Positions 44,460 through 53,500 of a DNA stretch of 64,000 nucleotides are shown here, one piece after another. The DNA is from Luteococcus sanguinis (GTDB lineage: Bacteria > Actinomycetota > Actinomycetes > Propionibacteriales > Propionibacteriaceae). The stretch covers positions 62,001 through 126,000 of the forward strand of contig NZ_BAAAKI010000004.1 in the NCBI RefSeq assembly GCF_039527675.1. Reading direction: 5' to 3'. The position numbers and the translations under genes are program-made. How positions within the stretch are numbered: position 1 is the stretch's first letter; each line of letters opens with the position of its first letter. The notes under the pieces are model-generated. The model saw only the letters and a program-made list of their open reading frames with translations. It was not told the DNA's origin and did not search any database.

Positions 44460-45791
44460 ATGAGCCCGCAGTCCGCCCCACAGTCGGAGGCCCTCTTCGC
44501 GAGGGCACAACGCGTCATTCCCGGCGGGGTGAACTCCCCGGTCCGCGCCTTCCGTGCCGTTGGCGGGACGCCGCGGTTCATCGCCTCGGCGAAGGGTGCC
44601 TTCGTCACCGACGAGGACGGCAACGAACTGGTCGATCTGGTGGGCTCCTGGGGTCCGATGATCCTGGGCCACGCGCACCCGCAGGTGCTGGCCGCGGTGA
44701 CTGAGAAGACTGCCCTGGGTACTTCCTTCGGCGCCCCGACCCAGGCCGAGGTCGAACTGGCCGAACTGGTCGTCGAGCGCACCCCCGTCGACGAGGTGCG
44801 TCTGGTCAGCTCTGGCACCGAGGCGACGATGAGCGTGCTGCGGCTGGCTCGCGGGGCCACCGGACGTACCAAGATGCTCAAGTTCGCCGGCTGCTACCAC
44901 GGCCACGTCGACTCGCTGTTGGTCGCGGCAGGGTCCGGTGTCGCGACGCTGGGCGACGCTGCCTCCCGCGCCGTTGCCGCGTCCCCCGGTGTCACCCCGG
45001 CGACCGCGGCTGACACCCTGGTTGCTCCCTACAACGACCGCGCCGCTGTCGAGGCCCTGTTCGCCGAGCACGGCGCCGACATCGCCTGCGTGATCACCGA
45101 AGCGGCCCCCGGCAACATGGGTGTCATCGAGCCCTCGATCGTGGACGGGGAACACTTCAACGCCTTCCTGCGCCGGGTCGCCCACGAGCACGGCGCGCTG
45201 TTCGTCTCGGACGAGGTGATGACCGGTTTCCGCGTCACCCGTCAGGGCCAGTTCGGCGCCGACGGCGTCGCCGCTGACCTGATGACCTTCGGCAAGGTGA
45301 TGGGCGGCGGCTTCCCGACGGCAGCCTTCGGCGGTCGGGCCGACCTGATGCAGCAACTGTCGCCCGTCGGCGGCGTCTACCAGGCCGGGACCCTGTCAGG
45401 GAACCCGATCGCCTCGGTCGCGGGCGCCACCACGCTGCGGCTGTGCACGGACGATGTGTACGCCCATCTCGAGCGCCAGTCGAGCCGGTTGCGCACCGAG
45501 GTCGCGAAGGCACTGCAGACCTTCGGCGTGCCCTTCGCCATCAACACCGCGGGCTCGATGTTCTCGGTCTTCCTCGGCACCACCGGCCCGGTGACCAACT
45601 ACGAGCAGGCGCAGACCCAATCGGCCCCGGCCTTCGCCGCCTTCTTCCACGCCATGCTCGAGCAGGGCATCTACCTGCCGCCGTCGGGCTATGAGTGCTG
45701 GTTCCTGTCCGCCGCGCACGACGACGCCGCCCTTGACCGCGTCATTGCCGCGCTGCCGAAGGCCGCGGCGGCGGCCAGGGCGGCTCTGTGA
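44460..45791 (+). CDS. hemL: Glutamate-1-semialdehyde 2,1-aminomutase
   Basis: A 443-residue PLP enzyme turning glutamate-1-semialdehyde into 5-aminolevulinate. It begins with the family's ALFARAQRVIPGGVNSPVRAF and has the PLP lysine in MTFGKVMGGGFP plus the Asp in LFVSDEVMTGFR. Overlaps the thioredoxin-like lipoprotein gene by 4 bp, linking haem supply to cytochrome c assembly. Confidence 0.97.
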   Translation: MSPQSAPQSEALFARAQRVIPGGVNSPVRAFRAVGGTPRFIASAKGAFVTDEDGNELVDLVGSWGPMILGHAHPQVLAAVTEKTALGTSFGAPTQAEVELAELVVERTPVDEVRLVSSGTEATMSVLRLARGATGRTKMLKFAGCYHGHVDSLLVAAGSGVATLGDAASRAVAASPGVTPATAADTLVAPYNDRAAVEALFAEHGADIACVITEAAPGNMGVIEPSIVDGEHFNAFLRRVAHEHGALFVSDEVMTGFRVTRQGQFGADGVAADLMTFGKVMGGGFPTAAFGGRADLMQQLSPVGGVYQAGTLSGNPIASVAGATTLRLCTDDVYAHLERQSSRLRTEVAKALQTFGVPFAINTAGSMFSVFLGTTGPVTNYEQAQTQSAPAFAAFFHAMLEQGIYLPPSGYECWFLSAAHDDAALDRVIAALPKAAAAARAAL

Positions 45792-46357
45792 CGCGCCGCC
45801 CGGCGCCAGCGCGGGTTGCTGGCCTGGGGCTCGTGCTCGCGCTGGCCGCCTGCTCTTCCCCGACCGGGACTGACGCCGAGACCGGTTTTGCGCAGGGGGA
45901 CGGCAGCTACACCCGGATCGCTCCCGAGCAGCGCACCGCGGCACCGGTTCTGACGGGCGAGGACCTGGCGGGCAGGAAGCTCACCACGGCTGACGCCGCC
46001 GGCAAGGTGATCGTCGTCAATGTCTGGGGCTCGTGGTGCGCTCCGTGCCGGCACGAGGCGCCGCAGATCGTCGAGGCCGCAACGAAGACCAAGGGCAAGG
46101 CCGTCTTCTACGGCGTCAACACCCGCGACCTGGATACAAAGCGCGCCGAGGCATTCGTCCGCACTTTCAAGATCAGCTACGCCAACTTCTACGACCCCGA
46201 CGGCGCGATGCTGCTCGATTGGGGCCAGGTGCCGGCCAAGGCGATCCCGACCACGCTGGTGATCGACGCCCAGGGGCGGGTCGCCGCGCGCATCATGGGC
46301 GAGACCACCGCCTCCACCCTCGTCGGCACCATCGACGACATCGCGGCAGGCAAGTGA
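45788..46357 (+). CDS. Thioredoxin-fold lipoprotein (TlpA/ResA-like) for cytochrome c maturation
   Basis: A 189-residue exported protein. The lipobox LALAACSS places the lipidated Cys at about residue 22. The thioredoxin fold carries CAPC in VWGSWCAPCRHEAPQ. ResA-type proteins reduce the CxxCH cysteines of apocytochrome c outside the membrane so that haem can be attached; CcdA, next gene, would supply electrons. GTG start overlaps hemL by 4 bp (GTGA). Confidence 0.9.
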   Translation: MTRRPAPARVAGLGLVLALAACSSPTGTDAETGFAQGDGSYTRIAPEQRTAAPVLTGEDLAGRKLTTADAAGKVIVVNVWGSWCAPCRHEAPQIVEAATKTKGKAVFYGVNTRDLDTKRAEAFVRTFKISYANFYDPDGAMLLDWGQVPAKAIPTTLVIDAQGRVAARIMGETTASTLVGTIDDIAAGK

Positions 46358-46358
46358 C

Positions 46359-47107
46359 ATGGGTGACTTCGCGCGCGATGCGCTGGGCGGTTCGATGTTG
46401 CTGGCCGTCCCGGTGGCGATGCTGGCGGGGCTGGCGTCCTTCTTCTCGCCCTGCGTCCTGCCCCTGCTGCCCGGCTACCTGAGCTTTGCCACCGGCCTGG
46501 GCGCCGCGGACGTGATCGAGGGCACCGGATCCAAGCGCCGCACTCTTTTGGGCACCAGCCTGTTCGTGCTCGGTTTTGCCTTCGTCTTCGTGCTCACCGG
46601 CGCCGCGATGGGCAGCGTCGGGGCGGCGTTGGTGACGCACCAGAAGACGATCTCGATGGTGATGGGCATCGTCACCATCTGCCTCGGCCTGATCTTCATG
46701 GGCGTGCTGCCGATCGGCCGACGTGAGGTTCGGCTGCATCGGATGCCGCGCGCAGGCATCGCTGCCGCACCCTTGCTGGGCATGTTCTTCGCGCTCGGCT
46801 GGACGCCCTGCATCGGGCCGGCGCTGTCGGTCGTGCTGTCCCTGTCCTTCAACGAGGGCTCTGCCACCCGCGGCGGGGTGCTGGCCTTCTTCTACGCCAT
46901 CGGCCTGGGCCTGCCCTTCATCGTTGCCGGACTGGCCATGGTCAGGTTCAGCCGCGCGATCGCCTTCGTCCGTCGCAACCAGGTCTGGGTGATGCGGTTG
47001 GGTGGCGTGATGATGATCATGGTTGGGCTGCTGCTGGTCACGGGCCAGTGGGACGTCTTGATGCGACACATGCAGGTGCTGGCTGCGAACTGGGAGACAC
47101 CGATCTG

Positions 47108-47108
<1 letters not shown>
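46359..47108 (+). CDS. ccdA: Cytochrome c biogenesis thiol transporter CcdA
   Basis: A 249-residue membrane protein with six TM helices carrying reducing power across the membrane. The two redox cysteines are in FFSPCVLPLLPGY (TM1) and GWTPCIGPALS (TM4). It starts 1 bp after the lipoprotein stop and its own stop overlaps the resB ATG by one base. Confidence 0.94.
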
Positions 47109-48735
<1,627 letters not shown>

Positions 48736-48739
<4 letters not shown>

Positions 48740-49629
48740 GCACCTCGGAGATCTCGGCCCTGGCCATCGTCACGGCCGCCGTCGTCTACCTGCTGGCCTT
48801 CATGGCGCATGCCGCCGAGTGGGCCTCGGCGCGGGGGCTGTCGATCGAGGCCGATGAGGCCAACCGCGCGCAGCGGCTGCGGGTGGACATGTGGGGACGC
48901 ATGGGGGTGGGCCTGACCCTGGTGGCCTTCGCCAGCCACCTGGTCGGCGTCGTGACCCGCGGCATCGCGGCCGGACGCGCGCCCTGGGGAAACATGTACG
49001 AGTTCACCGCCTCGGCGCTGCTGTTCGTCGCGATCGCCTACCTGCCGCTGGCCACCCGGTGGGGGATGCGCTGGCTCGGACTGCCGGTCACCCTGTTGTT
49101 GGCCGTCGGTCTCGGCCTGGCCGCGACGGTCTTCTACGTCGCCGTCGCCGACCTGGTTCCCGCTCTGCACTCGGTGTGGTTCGTGATCCACATCGTCGCC
49201 GCCTGCATTTCGGGGGCCGCCTTCAACGTGGGCGGCGCAGCATCGATCCTGTTCCTGCTGCGGGCCCGCGCCGAAGGCAAGGGCGCCGTGACCACCGGCT
49301 ACCTCGCCAAGTTGCCCACCGCCAAGAAGTTGGACGTGTTGGCCTATCGCTCGCTGGCCTTCGCCTTCCCGGTCTGGACCTTCACCATCGCTGCCGGGTC
49401 AATCTGGGCCGAGTACGCCTGGGGCCGCTACTGGGGCTGGGACCCCAAGGAGACCTGGGCACTGGTGACCTGGGTGGTCTATGCGGCCTACCTTCACGCC
49501 CGAGCCACCGCCGGCTGGCGGGGACGCGCGGCCGCGATCATCGCGATCATCGGCGTCATCTCCTTCTGGTTCAACTTCATCGGCATCAACCTGCTGGTCA
49601 GCGGCCTGCACTCCTACGCCGGCGTCTGA
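48736..49629 (+). CDS. ccsB: c-type cytochrome biogenesis protein CcsB/ResC (haem-handling subunit)
   Basis: A 297-residue protein with eight TM helices. The haem-binding Trp-rich WWD-like motif is WGRYWGWDPKETWALVTW near residue 240, flanked by conserved His (VIHIV upstream, YLHARAT downstream). Partner of ResB in the haem lyase. Start overlaps resB by 4 bp. Last gene of the hemL-ccsB run. Confidence 0.95.
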
Positions 49630-49676
49630 GCCACCGCCGGCGGGAAGCTCGGCGCGGGGACCGCCAGGCCCGCCAG

Positions 49677-49682
49677 TAGGCT
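49677..49682 (+). promoter_or_regulatory. -10 box TAGGCT, 7 bp before SDR start
   Basis: Favors the ATG at 49690 over the GTG at 49684. Confidence 0.5.
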
Positions 49683-49689
49683 GGTGTCC

Positions 49690-50460
49690 ATGTACGCACT
49701 GATCACCGGAGCATCGGGTGGCCTGGGTGAGGCCTATGCCCGCCACCTCGCCGCGCAGGGCCACGACCTCATCCTGGTCGCCCGCAGCCAGGACAAGTTG
49801 CAGGCCCTGGCCGGCGAGTTGTCTGCCGCCCACTCGGTTCAGGTGAGGGTGCACTCCGAAGACCTCGGCGTCGACGGCGCCGGACGGGCGCTGGCCGCGG
49901 CACTGACGACGCAGGGCGTCGAGGTGGACGTGCTGGTGAACAACGCCGGTTTCGGGACGATGGGCGAGTTCTCCCAGCTGGACCCCGATCGCGTCCACTC
50001 CGAGATCACCCTGAACTGCGTCACCCCCACCGACCTGTGCAGCGCCTTCGTCCCAGCGATGGTCCGTCGCGGCGAGGGGACGGTCATCAACGTCGCCTCC
50101 ACGGCTGCCTTCCAGCCCATCCCCACCATGGCCGTCTACGCGGCGACCAAGTCCTATGTGCTCAGTTTCAGCCAGGCCTTGTGGGCGGAGGTCAAGGCGC
50201 AGGGCGTCAAGGTGGTCGCGATCTGCCCCGGCCCCACCGAGACCTCCTTCTTCGCCAATGCGGGGGATGACTCGGCGATGACACGCCGCCGTACCCCCGA
50301 GCAGGTGGTGGCCAGCACCTTCAGGGCACTGGAGCAGGGGCGCCCCAGCGTCGTCGACGGACGCTTCAACGCCGTCCAGGCGACGGTCGCGAAGTTGTCA
50401 CCGGCGCGCATCTCGCTCCCGATCGCCAAGCTCGCCGTTCGTCCCACCAAGAAGGCCTGA
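49690..50460 (+). CDS. Short-chain dehydrogenase/reductase
   Basis: A 256-residue classical SDR: cofactor motif TGASGGLGEAYA at the N-terminus, NNAG in LVNNAGFGTMG, catalytic Ser in INVASTAAF and YxxxK as YAATK. An Arg (LVARS) after the second strand suggests NADP(H). Substrate unknown; relatives act on keto-lipids or sugars. mtr follows after one base, so they are probably co-transcribed. Confidence 0.9.
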   Translation: MYALITGASGGLGEAYARHLAAQGHDLILVARSQDKLQALAGELSAAHSVQVRVHSEDLGVDGAGRALAAALTTQGVEVDVLVNNAGFGTMGEFSQLDPDRVHSEITLNCVTPTDLCSAFVPAMVRRGEGTVINVASTAAFQPIPTMAVYAATKSYVLSFSQALWAEVKAQGVKVVAICPGPTETSFFANAGDDSAMTRRRTPEQVVASTFRALEQGRPSVVDGRFNAVQATVAKLSPARISLPIAKLAVRPTKKA

Positions 50461-50461
50461 G

Positions 50462-51868
50462 ATGGAACACTTCGACGTCTGCATCATCGGGTCCGGTTCG
50501 GGCAACACAATCATCGACGAGCGCTTCGAGGGCAAGCGAGTAGCCCTCGTGGAGCGTGGCGTCTTCGGCGGCACCTGCCTGAATGTCGGCTGCATCCCCA
50601 CGAAGATGTTCGTGCTGCCCGCCGATCTGGCCCGCTCCCCCGAGGAGGGGGGCCGGCTCGGGGTCGACCTCCGGTTCGAGGGGGTGCGTTTCGAGGAGGT
50701 CCGCGACCGCGTCTTCGGCCGGATCGACCCCATCTCGTCCGGTGGCAAGCAGTGGCGCGAGCAGCAGCCCCATGTGGAACTGTTCACCGGCACCGCCCGC
50801 TTCGTCGGCATTGACTCCCTCGAGATCGCCATCCAGGGCGAGGACGAGCCCTACCGGATCTCTGCCGACCAGTTCGTCATCGCGGCCGGCTCGCGGGCCC
50901 GCTTCCAGGACCTCCCCGGTCTCAACGACGCCCGGGTCGCCGGGGCCGTGCACACCTCCGACACGATCATGCGCCTGCCCTCGCTGCCGAAGAGCATGAT
51001 CATCCACGGCGGTGGCTTCGTGGCGGCCGAGTTCGCGCACGTCTTCTCCTCCTACGGCACCCAGGTGACCATGATCAACCGGTCGCCCCGGCTGCTGCGC
51101 AAGGAGGATGAGGAGGTATCGGCGTTGTTCACCCGGCTGATGGGCGAGCGGGTCAGGCTGGTGCTGAACCAGGACATCAGCGCCTACGAGGCCAATGACG
51201 ACGGCACCGTCGCGGTGATCGCCGCCGACGAGAACGGGGTCGAGTACTCCTACGAGGCCGAGGTGGTGCTGGAGGCCACCGGCCGCATCCCCAATGGGGA
51301 CACGCTCAACCTGTCTGCCGCCGGGGTCGAGATGGATCAGGACGGCTATGTCGTCGTCGACGCGCACCAGCGCACCACCAATGACCGCATCTGGGCGTTG
51401 GGTGACGTCTGTTCCCACGCCCAGCTCAAGCACGTGGCCAACGCCGAGGCCCGCACCGTGCAGCACAACCTCCTGCACCCCGACGACCTCGCCAGCACCG
51501 ACCACCGGTTCATCCCGCACGCGGTGTTCAGCGACCCGCAGGTGGCCGCCGTCGGCGCCACCGAGCAGTCACTGCGCGAGCAGGGCCGCCGCTACGTCAC
51601 CAAGGTGCAACGCTTCGGGGACGTCGCCTATGGCTGGGCACTGGAAGACCAGGAACACTTCTGCAAGGTGATCGCCGACCCGGCGACCGGTCAGTTGCTC
51701 GGTGCGCACATCGTCGGCCCGCAGGCTTCCACCCTGCTGCAGCCACTGGTGCAGGCGATGAGCTTCGGGCTGGGCGTGCGGGAGATGGCGCGCGGACAGT
51801 ACTGGATCCATCCCGCGCTGACCGAGGTCATCGAGAACGCACTACTGGGCCTGGAGCTGGACGCATGA
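50462..51868 (+). CDS. mtr: Mycothione reductase
   Basis: A 468-residue FAD disulfide reductase regenerating mycothiol from mycothione with NADPH, the actinobacterial counterpart of glutathione reductase. It begins FDVCIIGSGSGNTIIDERF (the GSGSGN start is typical of Mtr, where GR has GGGSGG); redox cysteines in GGTCLNVGCIPTKMF; C-terminal dimer motif with the catalytic His-Glu dyad in YWIHPALTEVIENA. 4-bp overlap with the next gene. Confidence 0.95.
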   Translation: MEHFDVCIIGSGSGNTIIDERFEGKRVALVERGVFGGTCLNVGCIPTKMFVLPADLARSPEEGGRLGVDLRFEGVRFEEVRDRVFGRIDPISSGGKQWREQQPHVELFTGTARFVGIDSLEIAIQGEDEPYRISADQFVIAAGSRARFQDLPGLNDARVAGAVHTSDTIMRLPSLPKSMIIHGGGFVAAEFAHVFSSYGTQVTMINRSPRLLRKEDEEVSALFTRLMGERVRLVLNQDISAYEANDDGTVAVIAADENGVEYSYEAEVVLEATGRIPNGDTLNLSAAGVEMDQDGYVVVDAHQRTTNDRIWALGDVCSHAQLKHVANAEARTVQHNLLHPDDLASTDHRFIPHAVFSDPQVAAVGATEQSLREQGRRYVTKVQRFGDVAYGWALEDQEHFCKVIADPATGQLLGAHIVGPQASTLLQPLVQAMSFGLGVREMARGQYWIHPALTEVIENALLGLELDA

Positions 51869-53094
51869 CGCGTCGCGTCCTTGCCGCGGTGCTGATGGTG
51901 CCTGCCCTGGCCTTGAGCGCCTGCGGCGGCACCGGCTCGTCCAGCACCAGTGCTGACGCAACGACGTCCGCGGCGAGCAGCGCTCTGGAATCGCCAGGCT
52001 CCGGCAACGCGGCCTCGGGCCCTACCTCGGCGGCTGGGTCCGCCTCGGTGACTGGCGCCAGCAGCCCGAGCTGCCGCAGCCTGGCCGAGGGCTTGGACAT
52101 CACCCAGAAGGTCGGCCAGCTGTTCATGGTCGCCACCACCGGCGCCACCTTCGATCCGGACCTGCGCCAGGTGGTGGAGGAATTCGGCATCGGGTCCGTG
52201 CTCTACCTCGGGCAGCCACCCAGGGGCGTGGGACAGGTCGCCTCGATGAGCGCGCGCATCCAGACAGCTGCTGGCGCGGTGCCGATCATGGTGGCCGTCG
52301 ATCAGGAGGGCGGTCAGGTGCAGCGCCTGACCGGAACCGGCTTCGACGACATCCCGAGCGCCGCCGCGCAGTCCGAGCTGTCACCATCCGACCTCACCGC
52401 GAAGTGGACGACCTGGGGCAAGCAGCTGCACACCGCGGGCGTCCGCTACGACCTGGCGCCCGTGGCCGACCTCGTCCCGGCTGACAAGACCAGTTCCAAT
52501 GCCCCCATCGGCCAGCTGAGCCGTGGCTACGGCAGCGACGAGCAGACCGTGGCCACCAACCTCGGCGCCGTCATCGAGGGGCTTCACGAGGCGGGCATCG
52601 TCACGTCGGCAAAGCACTTCCCCGGCATCGGACGGGTGGAGCAGAACACCGATTTCGCCGCCGCGACCGACTCGGTCACCACGGGTGACGATGTGGCGAC
52701 CTTCGCCGCCGCCATCGCCGCCGGCACCGACTCGATCATGGTCGGCTCGGTCAAGTACGACAAGATCGATCCCGGCGTCCATGCCGTGTTCAGCCGCAAG
52801 ATCGTCACCGAACTGCTGCGCGACAAGCTGGGTTGGCAGGGCGTCGTGATCAGCGACGACATCGGCGCGGCCGAGGCGGTCTCCGACGTCCCCGCCGCCG
52901 AGCGTGGCTTGCGTTTCATCGAGGCTGGCGGGGACATCGTGATCAACGCGGACGCCGCCACGATGGACGACATGGTGGAGGCGATGCTGGCCAAGGCCCA
53001 GCGGGATCAAGCCTTCGCGGCGACCCTGGACGACCACGTCGAACGCGTGCTCGAGCTCAAGTCGAAGGCCGGCCTGTTGGAGTGCTCGCGCTGA
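51865..53094 (+). CDS. Glycoside hydrolase family 3 lipoprotein (beta-N-acetylhexosaminidase-like)
   Basis: A 409-residue lipoprotein: lipobox LALSACGG, a Ser/Thr/Ala linker to ~residue 65, then a GH3 TIM barrel. MVAVDQEGGQVQRL and SAKHFPGIGRVEQNTD are the substrate-binding segments, and SDDIGA carries the nucleophile Asp. The Asp-Ser-His acid/base loop of NagZ is replaced by Gln-Asn-Thr-Asp, the 'GNTD' form often seen in secreted actinomycete relatives. Probably acts on peptidoglycan or other GlcNAc glycans. Overlaps mtr by 4 bp. Confidence 0.88.
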   Translation: MTRRVLAAVLMVPALALSACGGTGSSSTSADATTSAASSALESPGSGNAASGPTSAAGSASVTGASSPSCRSLAEGLDITQKVGQLFMVATTGATFDPDLRQVVEEFGIGSVLYLGQPPRGVGQVASMSARIQTAAGAVPIMVAVDQEGGQVQRLTGTGFDDIPSAAAQSELSPSDLTAKWTTWGKQLHTAGVRYDLAPVADLVPADKTSSNAPIGQLSRGYGSDEQTVATNLGAVIEGLHEAGIVTSAKHFPGIGRVEQNTDFAAATDSVTTGDDVATFAAAIAAGTDSIMVGSVKYDKIDPGVHAVFSRKIVTELLRDKLGWQGVVISDDIGAAEAVSDVPAAERGLRFIEAGGDIVINADAATMDDMVEAMLAKAQRDQAFAATLDDHVERVLELKSKAGLLECSR

Positions 53095-53107
53095 GGCTGG
53101 TGGCGCT

Positions 53108-53131
53108 GGCCTCATACTGCGGGATGAGGCC
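53108..53131 (+). terminator. Hairpin after the GH3 gene
   Basis: Perfect 8-bp arms GGCCTCAT/ATGAGGCC with an 8-base loop, 14 bp past the stop. No T tract, so only a weak terminator candidate. Confidence 0.4.
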
Positions 53132-53185
53132 CGGACCAACCCACGATCGATCCGCGGTGATGCCCTGCAGCACTGGAATGGGCGC

Positions 53186-53416
53186 ATGACGAACAAGATC
53201 GCACCCGTGACCGAGTTCAGCTGGCTTCGCATGCTGGGCTACACCGCCCTCACCTGCCTGATCTGGCTGGCACTTGGCCTGCTCATCCCGGCGATCGCCC
53301 ATGGCGCCGGGGCGTCGTGGATCGACGTCTCCTTCCCCGGCATGGGGCTGGCCCTGGCCTGCGGCATCGCCGGGGAGTACGCCCGCCGCGACCGGGCCCG
53401 CAAGCGGCGGCGCTGA
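53186..53416 (+). CDS. Small two-TM membrane protein, unknown
   Basis: A 76-residue protein with two hydrophobic helices (LGYTALTCLIWLALGLLIPAI; FPGMGLALACGIAGEYA) and a strongly basic end (RRDRARKRRR) that should stay in the cytoplasm. No recognised family. The first residues are preceded by a moderate G-rich site. It lies alone between a GH3 gene and leuS. Confidence 0.55.
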   Translation: MTNKIAPVTEFSWLRMLGYTALTCLIWLALGLLIPAIAHGAGASWIDVSFPGMGLALACGIAGEYARRDRARKRRR

Positions 53417-53500
53417 GGTGGGCGTGGCCCGGCCCACCGCGCGGCTGGGATAACCTCGTCGGGTACGTCGCGAGACGATCCGATTGACCTGAAGGACGCC

